64,000 nucleotides of DNA from assembly GCA_023228995.1 (NCBI GenBank), contig JALOAD010000007.1, positions 1 to 64,000 on the forward strand, read 5' to 3'. The notes below the pieces were generated by a model. The model saw only the letters and a list, made by a program, of their open reading frames with translations, had not been told where the DNA came from and ran no database searches. The position numbers were made by a program, and so were the translations under genes. This DNA is from JALOAD01 sp023228995 [NCBI: Candidatus Muiribacterium halophilum]. Lineage in GTDB: Bacteria > Muiribacteriota > Muiribacteriia > Muiribacteriales. Positions 10,010 to 19,312 of this stretch are shown one piece after another. Numbering within the stretch: position 1 is the stretch's first letter; each line of letters opens with the position of its first letter.

Positions 10010-10797
10010 GAAATAATATTTTACTTTTAATAATATTATGTTTTTTAGGAATTCTTTTTATAACTGGTATTTTTTTAAGTGAAAAACAATATAATTCTAT
10101 TTCAATAATACATAGATTCAAAGCTCCTTCTACAGAATTTCTATTTGGTACAGACGCTTATGGACGAGATATTTTTTTAAGAACATCAAAAGCTCTTTTT
10201 AATACTATTAATTATGCTTTATTAGCATCTATAATTGCTATTTTTATAGGATTTTTATTAGGACTTATAGCTGGTTATTCCGGCGGTATAATTGATTTTG
10301 TAATTCAAACTTTAATAGATGTTATGATGAGTTTTCCAAGCTTTTTTCTAATACTAACAATTATTGCAGCAATGCCTCAAAATGGTTGGAATGTTATAAT
10401 AGCAATTGTATTATCAACCTGGCCAAATATAGCAAAAATAACAAGAGCTGAAATCTTAACACTTAAAAACAGAGAATTTATATTAGCAAGCTCAACTATA
10501 GGAGCTTCTTTTATAAGAATTGTATTTTATCATATTGTTCCAAACTGTATAAATTCACTTATAATAACAGGAATTTTTAGTTTTGGCGGAGCAATATTAA
10601 CTGAATCATCATTATCATTTTTAAAGCTTGGTATAAATGAAGATATTCCAACTCTTGGAAATCTTATTTCTGGAGGAAGAGATGTTCTGCGTTCATGGTG
10701 GATTTCTACTTTTCCAGGCATTGTACTTTTTTTATTAATATTTTCTGTAAACCTAGTTGGCGAAAGGATAAGAGAGTTTTTCGATCCAAAAAACTAA
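10006..10797 (+). CDS. Peptide/nickel-type ABC permease, DppC family
   Basis: A 263-residue permease, the expected partner of the preceding DppB-type subunit. The N-terminal membrane helix is followed by the family signature FGTDAYGRDIF, about five more helices, and an EAA loop near IGASFIRIVFYHIVPN. Translation is coupled to the upstream gene by an ATGA overlap. The operon ends at the hairpin terminator at 10890. It is slightly shorter than typical DppC proteins (about 300). Without ATPases or a binding protein next door the solute cannot be inferred. Confidence 0.88.
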   Translation: MRNNILLLIILCFLGILFITGIFLSEKQYNSISIIHRFKAPSTEFLFGTDAYGRDIFLRTSKALFNTINYALLASIIAIFIGFLLGLIAGYSGGIIDFVIQTLIDVMMSFPSFFLILTIIAAMPQNGWNVIIAIVLSTWPNIAKITRAEILTLKNREFILASSTIGASFIRIVFYHIVPNCINSLIITGIFSFGGAILTESSLSFLKLGINEDIPTLGNLISGGRDVLRSWWISTFPGIVLFLLIFSVNLVGERIREFFDPKN

Positions 10798-10889
10798 CCG
10801 GTTACCTACAAATTCTAATCTGTTTTTGAATTCTAGTCGATAATTTTAGCATAGAATAACAGGTGAAAATGTTAAATGTTTGGCATCCC

Positions 10890-10919
10890 CCCCTTACAGC
10901 CATGTAAGGGGTTTTTTTT
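10890..10919 (+). terminator. Rho-independent terminator after the permease operon
   Basis: Stem CCCCTTA (10890-10896) and TAAGGGG (10905-10911) with an 8-base loop, then eight T. A wider perfect 12-bp inverted repeat, GTTAAATGTTTG (10871-10882) and CAAACATTTAAC (10931-10942), encloses it; its right arm overlaps the last codons of bioY on the other strand. Confidence 0.9.
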
Positions 10920-10929
10920 ATCACAACTT

Positions 10930-11463
10930 TCAAACATTTAACACTCGAACATTTTTATCTGTTTTAATCACTTTATTAATTTTTTTGCTTATTATATAAG
11001 CTATGTATAATTTAAAAATATCAATAGGAATAAATATAAATACTATAGAAGCACTTTTTAAAAAACTCATATTTGAAATATAAGATAAAACTGTTATTCC
11101 AAATAAATAAAAAAAAGGAAAAACAATAAGTAATTTTAAAAATGTATTTTTCAATGGCAAAAATAAAGACAATGGAAACAATAAAAATCCTGTTAAAAAT
11201 CCAGCAGTCGGAGATAAAAAAGGTGCAATTCCGCTCATGCCACCAGAAAACATAGGAAATCCAACTATTCCTAATAAAAGATAAAAACTAATACTTAATA
11301 AAGCATTAGTTGGAGTAAGTATAAAACAAACAAGAAATACAAAAAATATCTGCATTGTAAATGGTATTAAAGGAGTAATAGGAAAACTCATAAATATTCC
11401 ACCTATACCAATTAGTATAGACATCATAATAATAATTATATATTCTTTTATTTTTAAATTCAT
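10930..11463 (-). CDS. bioY: BioY-type biotin transporter S component
   Basis: A 177-residue membrane protein with about six helices and the BioY signature region GGMSGIAPFLSPTAGFLTGF. BioY is the substrate-binding subunit of an energy-coupling-factor transporter that imports biotin; the ATPase and EcfT subunits would be encoded elsewhere. It follows ribH by 4 bases, so it is the last gene of the riboflavin operon. RibU would be an alternative S component in this context, but the GG...SPTAG pattern favours BioY. Confidence 0.82.
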   Translation of the reverse strand: MNLKIKEYIIIIMMSILIGIGGIFMSFPITPLIPFTMQIFFVFLVCFILTPTNALLSISFYLLLGIVGFPMFSGGMSGIAPFLSPTAGFLTGFLLFPLSLFLPLKNTFLKLLIVFPFFYLFGITVLSYISNMSFLKSASIVFIFIPIDIFKLYIAYIISKKINKVIKTDKNVRVLNV

Positions 11464-11467
11464 ACAA

Positions 11468-11929
11468 TTAAATTGCTTTTAATACGCTTACTGTCTCTAA
11501 AGCTGTTAATGCAGCCTCAAATCCTTTATTGCCCGATTTTACACCAGCTCTCTCAAGTGCCTGTTCAGTATTATCAGTTGTAAGAACACCAAATATTACA
11601 GGAATATCAGTTTCAAGCCCTACATATGCAATTCCTTTTGAAACTTCAGCAGAAACATAGTCAAAATGAGGTGTATTCCCTCTAATAACGGCTGAAAGTG
11701 CAATTATTGCATCATGTTTTTTTGAATTTGCAATTTTTTTTGCTATCAAAGGAATTTCAAATGCTCCAGGAACTTTTATCAACTGAATATCATGTTCATT
11801 AACTCCATTTCTTATCAATCCATCAATTGCACCTTTAATTAGTTGTTCTACAATTAAAGAATTAAACCTAGAAGCAACTATAGCAACTTTTACATCCTTG
11901 CCTTCATAAATACCATTGATTTCTTTCAT
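11468..11929 (-). CDS. ribH: 6,7-dimethyl-8-ribityllumazine synthase
   Basis: A 153-residue lumazine synthase, which condenses the RibA/RibD-derived aminouracil with the butanone phosphate made by RibB to give lumazine, the substrate of riboflavin synthase. Family motifs seen include SRFN near the N terminus, KVPGAFEIP, and [16 protein letters not shown] with the catalytic His. The ATG at 11929 is chosen because AAGGAG lies five bases upstream; a GTG six bases earlier has no site. It lies between ribBA and bioY on the minus strand. Confidence 0.96.
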   Translation of the reverse strand: MKEINGIYEGKDVKVAIVASRFNSLIVEQLIKGAIDGLIRNGVNEHDIQLIKVPGAFEIPLIAKKIANSKKHDAIIALSAVIRGNTPHFDYVSAEVSKGIAYVGLETDIPVIFGVLTTDNTEQALERAGVKSGNKGFEAALTALETVSVLKAI

Positions 11930-11975
11930 AAACACTCCTTGTTTTCAAATTTACTTTTTATAATAAACACATTTT

Positions 11976-13166
11976 TTATAATGTATGGCCCATTTTCTCT
12001 TTTTTTGTTTTCAGATATTTTTCATTTAATTCAGATTTTCCTACAATAATAGGTACATTTTCTTTTATAGTCATTCCATATCCTTTCAAACCTATTATTT
12101 TTTTTGGATTATTTGTCATTAAACGAATGTTTTTTATCCCAAGAAAATTTAATATCTGAGCTCCAATTCCATAATCTCTTAAATCTGCTTTAAATCCAAG
12201 TTTTTCATTTGCTTCTACCGTGTCATACCCTTTATCTTGAAGATTATATGCTTTTATTTTGTTTAAAAGACCGATTCCTCTCCCTTCCTGTCTCATATAA
12301 ACAATTACACCTCTACCTTCTTCATTTATTTTTTTCATTGCATACTCAAGTTGTTTACCACAATCACATCTTAAAGAATGAAATGCATCGCCAGTCAAAC
12401 ACTCTGAATGAACTCTTACTAATATATTATCATCTTCATCCCAAACACCTTTCACAAGTGCTACATGATGTTCGCCATTGTGCATTACTTCAAAACCAAG
12501 CATTCTAAATTCTCCAAACTGAGTTGGCATAATTGTTTCATCAATAAATCTAATTAACTTTTCTGTTTTAATTTTATAACTTATAAGATCCTGAACAGTA
12601 ACTACATCTATATTATATTTTTTGGAAAATTCTTCAATTTGTGGCATTCTAGCCATTGAACCATCTTCATTCATAATCTCACATATAACTCCAGCAGGAA
12701 AAAGCCCAGCAAGCTTACATAAATCCACAGATGCTTCTGTCTGTCCTGCTCTAACAAGAACACCTCCTTCTTTTGCTTCAAGAGGAAAAATATGGCCAGG
12801 TTTTACAAAATCCTCTGAAGAGGAATCTTTATTTCCTAACTTTCTTATAGTAACTGCTCTATCATATGCTGAAATTCCTGTTGTCACGCCATCTCTAGCT
12901 TCAACACTTACAGTAAATGCAGTTGTGTAGGGAGATGTATTATCTTTTACCATTTGTGGTATTTCAAGTCTTTTCAGATCTTTTCTTTCCATAGGAACAC
13001 AAATAAGACCTCTTGCATTTTTTGCCATAAAATTAACTAGCTCTGTTGTTGCATATTGAGCAGCAAACATTATATCACCTTCATTTTCTCTATCTTCATC
13101 ATCAACAATAATAACCATTTTTCCATTTTTAACTGCTTCTATTGCATTTTTTACTCTTTCAAACAT
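11976..13166 (-). CDS. ribBA: Bifunctional DHBP synthase / GTP cyclohydrolase II
   Basis: A 396-residue fusion of RibB (about 1-200) and RibA (about 205-396), catalysing the two entry reactions of riboflavin synthesis from ribulose 5-phosphate and GTP. RibB shows [10 protein letters not shown] and the [11 protein letters not shown] segment. RibA has the zinc ligands in [18 protein letters not shown] and the catalytic region RQEGRGIGL. Length is normal for RibBA. GGAGG stands before the ATG. It sits 26 bases after ribE and 46 bases before ribH in a ribD-ribE-ribBA-ribH-bioY run. Confidence 0.97.
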   Translation of the reverse strand: MFERVKNAIEAVKNGKMVIIVDDEDRENEGDIMFAAQYATTELVNFMAKNARGLICVPMERKDLKRLEIPQMVKDNTSPYTTAFTVSVEARDGVTTGISAYDRAVTIRKLGNKDSSSEDFVKPGHIFPLEAKEGGVLVRAGQTEASVDLCKLAGLFPAGVICEIMNEDGSMARMPQIEEFSKKYNIDVVTVQDLISYKIKTEKLIRFIDETIMPTQFGEFRMLGFEVMHNGEHHVALVKGVWDEDDNILVRVHSECLTGDAFHSLRCDCGKQLEYAMKKINEEGRGVIVYMRQEGRGIGLLNKIKAYNLQDKGYDTVEANEKLGFKADLRDYGIGAQILNFLGIKNIRLMTNNPKKIIGLKGYGMTIKENVPIIVGKSELNEKYLKTKKEKMGHTL

Positions 13167-13192
13167 AATTCCTCCAAAAAACAGGTTTTTTA

Positions 13193-13813
13193 TTACATAT
13201 ATCCAAGACTATTTAAATATTCGATAGTAATATTATTATTTTTATTAGAGGTTTTTAAAAACATATCAAATTCAACATTTATAAAATTTCCTGATTTTTT
13301 ATTTTTAAAGTTTGTCCTTTTTAATGTTTCTGGAATAATAGATATTTTTACTTTTGAATAATCATAATCTTGTACAGTAAGAGAGATTCCTTCAATAGCA
13401 ATTGAACTTCCTTTATTTAAAAAATTTTTATATTGATAAGGTATATCAAAGAAAATGTTATATCCTTTTATATCATTTGAAATATTCTTAATCTTTAAAA
13501 AACAGTCCACATGTCCAGAAACAATGTGACCATCAATTCTGTTTCCAACTTTTAAAGCTCTTTCAATATTTACAATATTTCCTGTTTTTAAAAAATTTAT
13601 ACTTGTTTTTTTTAAAGTATCATTCATTATACTGAAAACTACAACTTTAGCATTAATATATTCAACAGTTAGACAAACACCGCATACTGAAATACTATCG
13701 CCTAATTTAATTTCATTATAAAAAGACGGACTTTCCAATGTAAGTCTGCTAAATAATCCAATTCTAACAAGACTTTTCACCATTAATGTCTCTTCAATTA
13801 TTCCAGTAAACAA
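13193..13813 (-). CDS. ribE: Riboflavin synthase alpha chain
   Basis: A 206-residue riboflavin synthase, which dismutates two lumazines into riboflavin and a pyrimidine recycled by RibH. The start MFTGIIEE is diagnostic and the two internal lumazine-binding repeats are visible, each with an S-V-x-G-V/I-x-L-T-V motif (SVCGVCLTV and AIEGISLTV). The start overlaps the end of ribD by 16 bases, so translation is probably coupled. Length matches the family. Confidence 0.95.
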   Translation of the reverse strand: MFTGIIEETLMVKSLVRIGLFSRLTLESPSFYNEIKLGDSISVCGVCLTVEYINAKVVVFSIMNDTLKKTSINFLKTGNIVNIERALKVGNRIDGHIVSGHVDCFLKIKNISNDIKGYNIFFDIPYQYKNFLNKGSSIAIEGISLTVQDYDYSKVKISIIPETLKRTNFKNKKSGNFINVEFDMFLKTSNKNNNITIEYLNSLGYM

Positions 13814-14901
13814 TTTACACTTTCTCCAATATAGTTTAATAAAATATCGTCTTCTATAATTTTATGACCCAAAAATTTAAATTGAGTAAAATTATCTATA
13901 TCCACATATTCTTGTCTATCAGAACATGAAACTGAATTTTTATCTCCTGAGATTATAGGTGCAATATATACAAATATCTCGTCAAGAAGTTTTTTTTTCA
14001 AAAATTTCCCTAATGTTTTACCTCCACCTTCTAACATAAGAATTTTAACATTAAATTCTATATATAACACTCTTAAAATATTTTTAATGCTGAAATCTTC
14101 TAATTTTCTTATTATTACCCCATTATCTTTTAAAAAAAGTTCCTTTTCGCATTGAAATGCTTTAGAAAAAATTATCGTTGAAATTTTCTTGGCAGTTTTA
14201 ACTAAATTACAATCAGTTTTTATACTAAGATCTGGATCAATTACAATTCTTTTTAAATTTTTACTTTTCTTAAGTCTGATATTCAACATAGGATTATCAT
14301 TCAACACAGTATTTATTCCCACCAAAATACCATCTGCAGAAAATCTAAGATTATGCGAATGTTGTCTTGACTGATTATTAGTTATAAATTTAGATTTGAA
14401 TTTATAATCTGCAATTTTTCCATCTATAGTCTGTCCCCATTTCCCAAATATATAGGGTCTATTTTTTTTATGATTTATAAAAAAAAATCTATTAAGTAAT
14501 ATACATTCTTTCCTTAGTATATTTTTTTCAATAATTATTCTATTTTTTTTTAATTCATTATCAGAATATATTACAGAATCTATATTAGGATCTTCTATTC
14601 CATATATTACTTTTGATATTTTTTTTTCTATAATTATATCAGTACAGGGAGGAGTATTTCCGAAATGGCTACAAGGTTGGAGATTAACAAAAAGAGTTGC
14701 TCCTTCATAATTTCCAGGTTTCATAAGAGCTACTCTTTCAGCATGAAAAAATCCGTTTTCTCCATGAAATCCAGTAGATATAATTTTATTATCTTTAACT
14801 ATAATACAACCTACAAGCGGATTTGGAGAAACAATGCCCTGACCATACAAAGCTAAATCAAGACATTGTTTCATATAAAATTCTCGAAAATCACTATACA
14901 T
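13798..14901 (-). CDS. ribD: RibD deaminase/reductase
   Basis: A bifunctional enzyme carrying out the second and third steps of the pyrimidine branch of riboflavin synthesis. The N-terminal CMP/dCMP-type deaminase domain has zinc motifs HAERVAL and PCSHFGNTPPC; the C-terminal reductase domain has ILVGINTVLNDNP and LEGGGKTLG. I place the start at ATG 14901 (MYSDFREFYMKQ), matching family N termini; a GTG at 14928 extends the frame by nine residues but has no proper binding site, and no good Shine-Dalgarno precedes the ATG either. No FMN riboswitch was found upstream; the previous gene ends only about 50 bases away. Confidence 0.92.
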   Translation of the reverse strand: MYSDFREFYMKQCLDLALYGQGIVSPNPLVGCIIVKDNKIISTGFHGENGFFHAERVALMKPGNYEGATLFVNLQPCSHFGNTPPCTDIIIEKKISKVIYGIEDPNIDSVIYSDNELKKNRIIIEKNILRKECILLNRFFFINHKKNRPYIFGKWGQTIDGKIADYKFKSKFITNNQSRQHSHNLRFSADGILVGINTVLNDNPMLNIRLKKSKNLKRIVIDPDLSIKTDCNLVKTAKKISTIIFSKAFQCEKELFLKDNGVIIRKLEDFSIKNILRVLYIEFNVKILMLEGGGKTLGKFLKKKLLDEIFVYIAPIISGDKNSVSCSDRQEYVDIDNFTQFKFLGHKIIEDDILLNYIGESVNCLLE

Positions 14902-14953
14902 ATAAAAAACTGTTGTAAAAAACAACACCCTTTAGACTTTAACTTTATCTTAG

Positions 14954-16093
14954 CTATTTTTCAATTGTTTCTACATTTGCTCTTGGTACTATTAATGTTT
15001 TCCCATCTTCAAGTTCAATTTCAACAACTCTAACTTTTGTCTCAGATTCTACAATTGAAAGTTCTACAGGAAGAGATTTAACTTTTACTATTTCTCCAAA
15101 ATGAGGATCTCTTATAAGTCTTACATTATCTCCAACACACATTCCAATAAACTCTTCTTCACTACAAACAGTTTTTTCTTCTTTAGGAATAGAATCTATA
15201 TTTGAATTAGTGACTATTATTTCTGGTCTCATAACTCCAGCTCTAATCTGAGTAGTTCCATTTATTGATGCTTTTTTTCCTTGGTTTTTTTTCAATAAAT
15301 CAAAGGTTTTTTGAGCCATTGCTATTTCACCAAAACCTTCGGTTGTTACTAAAGTTATACCTTTTTCTTCATGACCTGTTATTGCAACTCCAATATCATA
15401 TCCTAAAAAATTCTTAAGATCATCAGCATCAACTCCGCCTGAAATTATGCCTTTTACCCCAACTTTAATTGCTTTATTAAGAGCATCTGTGGTGACTTTA
15501 GAACCACCTACTATTATTTTGCCTTTCATTGTTTCATCTATATTAGAAGCTTCAAGTTTATCTTTAATATCTTTTACAGCAATTACAAGTTTTCCTTCAG
15601 TTTCTCCACCAATACCAAATATACCCTGAATAAACATAGCATTTGAAGTAATTATAACACCTTCTCCAGATAAAACTTCTTCTACTATTCCATCAATATA
15701 AGCATTTAATTCAACAGGAATAGGCTTTAATCTTATTATAACCTGACCAGTAATATTAGATACACTTTCTATAACACCGCTTGCTGGTGCCAATACAGGA
15801 GTCTTAAACCAGCCAAAAAGGCCTCTTGACTGAGCTATCATTTCTCCTTTTTCTACAGATTCACCTTCTTTTTTTAACATTAATTCATGTAATTCTTCAG
15901 GTGCTATTGACAATATATTAACAACATTCAAAGGAACAACATTTCCTGGAAGTTCTGTTTTTGCAACTATATCTTCTGATTTAACTTTATCTCCTTTTTT
16001 TACAAGAATATTGCCTTTTAAAGGTAATCTTCTCTCCTTGATAACAACTGTATTAGGAGTAACTTTCAATCCTGGTGTATAAGCATGTGCCAT
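14954..16093 (-). CDS. Barrel-sandwich/KOW-like protein of the MutL-type cluster
   Basis: A 379-residue soluble protein. Residues about 1-115 form a split barrel-sandwich (lipoyl/RnfC-N-like) module with two G-D-x-V type turns (VKKGDKVKSED and VLAPASGVI), the middle looks like an alpha/beta region with repeated Gly-rich loops (IIVGGSKVTTDALNKAI, ISGGVDADDL), and the last 60 residues resemble a KOW/SH3 barrel (VGDNVRLIRDPHFGEIVKV). There is no Fe-S cysteine motif, so it is not RnfC. It follows the ASKHA gene by 23 bases and is the last gene of the cluster before ribD. Function unknown; I infer it works with the MutL-type protein. Confidence 0.6.
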   Translation of the reverse strand: MAHAYTPGLKVTPNTVVIKERRLPLKGNILVKKGDKVKSEDIVAKTELPGNVVPLNVVNILSIAPEELHELMLKKEGESVEKGEMIAQSRGLFGWFKTPVLAPASGVIESVSNITGQVIIRLKPIPVELNAYIDGIVEEVLSGEGVIITSNAMFIQGIFGIGGETEGKLVIAVKDIKDKLEASNIDETMKGKIIVGGSKVTTDALNKAIKVGVKGIISGGVDADDLKNFLGYDIGVAITGHEEKGITLVTTEGFGEIAMAQKTFDLLKKNQGKKASINGTTQIRAGVMRPEIIVTNSNIDSIPKEEKTVCSEEEFIGMCVGDNVRLIRDPHFGEIVKVKSLPVELSIVESETKVRVVEIELEDGKTLIVPRANVETIEK

Positions 16094-16116
16094 TATATTC
16101 TCTCCTTCAATCTATA

Positions 16117-17961
16117 TTATCTTTCAAAACCTGGATAAAGACTCATTTCTGTATACCATTTTTTTAAAGATTTTATTCTTTCCTCACTTGATTCAGGCAA
16201 GTTAAATGGTCGTCTTCCCCTTGTATCAACAATAACTCCAACTGTTCCACCATGTACTTTGGAAACAACTTCATTTCCTTTTCCAGCACCCATATCAAAT
16301 TCTTTTGTAGGTATAACAGTAATTGAAGCTATTTCACAAATTCCAAGTGGAAATACTTTTATTTCTCCAAAAGGAATTGATGCTTTTTCTTCTTTTCCAT
16401 CTTTATATTTCAAACTAACTTCAACACAAGGTTTTCCATATTTGGAATTACCAACAGGTGCAACACAAGTTCCAAGATATATAAGACAATCTTTTTCAAA
16501 TACCTGAGTCGCAGCTTCAGGATGAACTTCTGATAAAACTCCAAGCTGTGGCATCATAAATATTGAATCTACAGTTAAAGTAGTTATACCTTCAGGCAAA
16601 AATGAATCAATAAGCATCATAGCTGACTGATTTCTTCTTGGAGCATGTGATAAAACTCCACCGCTTCCAATTATCATATCAAGATTTATCATATTAACTA
16701 AAGTTAGATTTTCTTCTTCCTGACAAAACATATCAGATACTGTTCTTTGTTTTTGAACACCTTTTAATCCAACAGCAAGCGATTTATGTTGTTCAAATGA
16801 AAGTCTTAAAGCTTCTCTAGCAATTGCCTGTTCAAACATTAATTCTTCAAGAAGAGAAGGAATTGTTGTAGGTCTAATCATTTTATTTTTAACTTTATTT
16901 CTTAATTCAGCCTCATCCATTTTAAATGGAATCCATCTTAATACATTATCAAGTCCTGCTTCTGTAAATACATTTGATATTGAATATGACATGCCAAGAT
17001 TTGCAGAAACTGTTCTATTAAAAATAGTTCCTTTTTCATTTTCAGCTTCATCTGATTTAAACACAGAAAACACATCGGTTGTAGCTCCACCTATATCAAC
17101 ACCAACTACTTCTATATTATGTATATCTGCAATTGTTTCCATAATTTTACCAACAGCTCCAGGGGTAGGCATTATATCAACATCAGTCATTTTCATAAGT
17201 TTTTTATAACCAGGTGCCTGAGCCATAACATGTTCAAGAAACTGAACCTGGATTTTAAGTCTTGAAGGCATAAGATTTTCTCTTTCCATTGTAGGTCTTA
17301 GATTATCTGTTATATCAAGAGATACTTTTTCTTTTAAAATTTCTTCTATTTCTCCAATCGCATCTTTATTACCTGCATAAATTACTGGAAGTTTATAAGA
17401 GCTTCCTAGTCTAGGTCTTGGATCAGCTGCTGCAATTATTTCACCAAGTTCAGTAACATGTTTTATTGTCCCACCATCAACTCCACCAGATAAAAGTATC
17501 ATATCTGGTCGAAGGTTTCTAATTCTCTGAATTTTTTCATGAGGTCTTCTTCCATCATTATTGGCAATAGTATCCATAACTATTGCTCCAGCACCAAGTG
17601 CTGCTCTTGCAGCAGATTCAGCAGTCATTGATTTTACAACCCCAGCAACCATCATCTGCAATCCACCACCTGCTGAACTTGTAGAAATATATAAATCTAT
17701 ACCTTTTTCATCTGTTTTTTCCTTTATAAATTTACCATTTTCAATTATTTTTATTCCTCTAAGTTCTTCAAGTTCAGTAACTGCATTAAGAACTCCAGCT
17801 GTAACATCTTCTACAGGTGCTTCAACTGTTGTTGGTGCTTCACCTCTTGTTACAAGTCTATACTCATCTCCCTGTTTTTCAATAAGAATAGCCTTTGTAG
17901 TGGTTGAACCGCAATCTGTAGCTACGATCCTAGTTATTTTATTTTTATCAAACTTTGCCAT
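16117..17961 (-). CDS. MutL/GlmL-type ASKHA-fold ATPase
   Basis: A 614-residue member of the family called glutamate mutase L. In clostridia MutL is encoded beside the B12-dependent glutamate mutase and is thought to act on it. The ASKHA nucleotide-binding elements are clear: phosphate 1 loop TDCGSTTTK (15-23), SSAGGGLQ (95-102), LSGGVDGG (157-164) and phosphate 2 loop VGVDIGGATTD (286-296). No glutamate mutase, mutase chaperone or other B12 enzyme is nearby; instead it sits among small membrane-protein genes. The start overlaps the previous gene by 14 bases. It probably hydrolyses ATP to act on a partner in this cluster (inference). Confidence 0.8.
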   Translation of the reverse strand: MAKFDKNKITRIVATDCGSTTTKAILIEKQGDEYRLVTRGEAPTTVEAPVEDVTAGVLNAVTELEELRGIKIIENGKFIKEKTDEKGIDLYISTSSAGGGLQMMVAGVVKSMTAESAARAALGAGAIVMDTIANNDGRRPHEKIQRIRNLRPDMILLSGGVDGGTIKHVTELGEIIAAADPRPRLGSSYKLPVIYAGNKDAIGEIEEILKEKVSLDITDNLRPTMERENLMPSRLKIQVQFLEHVMAQAPGYKKLMKMTDVDIMPTPGAVGKIMETIADIHNIEVVGVDIGGATTDVFSVFKSDEAENEKGTIFNRTVSANLGMSYSISNVFTEAGLDNVLRWIPFKMDEAELRNKVKNKMIRPTTIPSLLEELMFEQAIAREALRLSFEQHKSLAVGLKGVQKQRTVSDMFCQEEENLTLVNMINLDMIIGSGGVLSHAPRRNQSAMMLIDSFLPEGITTLTVDSIFMMPQLGVLSEVHPEAATQVFEKDCLIYLGTCVAPVGNSKYGKPCVEVSLKYKDGKEEKASIPFGEIKVFPLGICEIASITVIPTKEFDMGAGKGNEVVSKVHGGTVGVIVDTRGRRPFNLPESSEERIKSLKKWYTEMSLYPGFER

Positions 17962-18241
17962 TCTTCACTCCTTTTTGTTTTTCTCTTTCTATTCTTTCAA
18001 TTTCTTTAATTACAATCTCAATACCATCTCTTTCTTCAAGTATTTTTTGTAAAATATCATAGCTTTTAAAACTTCTAATAAGACTTACAACTGGTTTAAA
18101 AACAAGCATTGCCTGACTGCCAATAAAAGAAAGAGGTCTATATGCTTCTAAAAATAATATTGCTGGCACTGTCATATTACGATTTACAACCATGTTTGCA
18201 AGTTCTGTAATAGTTTCAAGTTCTTTTTCACTTATTTTCAT
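17948..18241 (-). CDS. Small soluble protein of the MutL-type cluster
   Basis: A 97-residue, mostly helical protein with a charged C-terminal tail (EIERIEREKQKG). It has no signal peptide or clear membrane segment, although the middle (ILFLEAYRPLSFIGSQAMLVF) is rather hydrophobic and could lie on a membrane. I do not recognise a named family. It overlaps the MutL-type gene by 14 bases and the upstream gene by 14 bases, which points to coupled translation and a shared complex. Confidence 0.7.
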   Translation of the reverse strand: MKISEKELETITELANMVVNRNMTVPAILFLEAYRPLSFIGSQAMLVFKPVVSLIRSFKSYDILQKILEERDGIEIVIKEIERIEREKQKGVKNGKV

Positions 18242-18635
18242 TTATTATCCTATCAAGAATCTCTCTTATTTCTGAAATATCCTCTTTTTTTATAAACAAT
18301 CTTATTCCTCTAACTGTATCTTTTACCATTGTACTTAAAAATAAACCATTTTTCCATTTTTTTATTCTATAAAACCTTGTCAAATCTATTTCTTTTTTTT
18401 GAAATACTCCTGAAACCGTTATTTTTTTATCTTTTTCAGATAAATCATAATTAAAAGGAAAATAAACTTCTTTAAAATATATTATTACAAAAACAGAAAA
18501 AAGAAATACAACTTTATTGGGAATCCAGAATGAACTTAAGTAAAAACAAAGTATCAGCATCAGAGTAACTGATACTGATACTAATAAATTTTCTTTTAAA
18601 AAACTATATTTCCACTTAATATTTTTTTTTTTCAT
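18228..18635 (-). CDS. Small membrane protein with PH-like domain
   Basis: A 135-residue protein with two adjacent membrane helices (about 13-31 and 37-53) followed by a short beta-rich domain of about 75 residues (KKITVSGVFQKKEIDLTRFYRIKKW pattern region) resembling bacterial PH-like (bPH) domains. The start forms a TAATG overlap with the stop of the upstream gene. Its place between a polytopic membrane protein and the small soluble protein suggests a structural subunit. Domain assignment is by eye. Confidence 0.65.
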   Translation of the reverse strand: MKKKNIKWKYSFLKENLLVSVSVTLMLILCFYLSSFWIPNKVVFLFSVFVIIYFKEVYFPFNYDLSEKDKKITVSGVFQKKEIDLTRFYRIKKWKNGLFLSTMVKDTVRGIRLFIKKEDISEIREILDRIINENK

Positions 18636-19300
18636 TAAGACATTATTCCGAGGAATTTTTCAAGTAAAAACTGTACTCTAGCAATAAGAAGTGAAATTCT
18701 CGCCATTACAGTAAACCCGAAAGACGCTCCGAAACTTATCATAAGAAACCATATACCAAGTCTTGCTGTTTTACCTATTACACCTTTGTGTTCTGCTGAA
18801 AAGAAAAAGTAAAGCAAAGATGATAATACAGATACAACATATATAAGATTGAAAAACGATATAGTGAAATCAAACTTACCATCTACAAGAAACCATAATG
18901 GTTTTTGAAATGCAATACCATATATTTGTGAAATAATATCACTTTTAATAACTGCTGTAATACCAAGTCCAGCTCCTACACCAACGGTAAAAGAAAGTGG
19001 ATATCTTGCCATCCAACTATGTTTTCTTGAAAGTTTTGTAAGCATTATAATTCCAAGTATTAAAGGAATTATAAGTAAAAGATTATAAGGATTATCTTTT
19101 ACTGCTCCAGTTGATAATGGAGTAACTAATTTAGGAACAAGAACTTCATGATAAGTTATTACAACATAATAACCTGCTGATGCTCCTACAAAAATATGTT
19201 CGGCAAGTTTATATAAAGGATTATCTTTAATTAGAAAACTGAATATTGCTAAGGTCAAAATTGCTGCGACCCAAATTCCAGGATCATTTGTAATTGTCAT
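18635..19300 (-). CDS. Polytopic membrane protein of the MutL-type cluster (1)
   Basis: A 221-residue protein with about six predicted membrane helices and almost no soluble part. The N-terminal half has a conserved-looking stretch with a His (LAEHIFVGASAGYYVVITYHEV). I do not recognise a named transporter family. It is 12 bases downstream of the single-pass/ectodomain protein and overlaps the PH-like gene. In this context it is probably a membrane-embedded subunit of one complex with the other cluster products, which is inference. Confidence 0.7.
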   Translation of the reverse strand: MTITNDPGIWVAAILTLAIFSFLIKDNPLYKLAEHIFVGASAGYYVVITYHEVLVPKLVTPLSTGAVKDNPYNLLLIIPLILGIIMLTKLSRKHSWMARYPLSFTVGVGAGLGITAVIKSDIISQIYGIAFQKPLWFLVDGKFDFTISFFNLIYVVSVLSSLLYFFFSAEHKGVIGKTARLGIWFLMISFGASFGFTVMARISLLIARVQFLLEKFLGIMS

Positions 19301-19312
19301 TATCCACCCCTT

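Noticed and set aside
14902-14953. FMN riboswitch before ribD
   Set aside because: The gap is only about 50 bases and none of the RFN-element conserved segments is present.
14954-16093. RnfC subunit
   Set aside because: It has the barrel-sandwich start but no Fe-S Cys motifs and no other rnf genes nearby.
16117-17961. Part of a glutamate mutase operon
   Set aside because: No glutamate mutase subunits, B12 genes or methylaspartate lyase occur in the window; the neighbours are membrane proteins.
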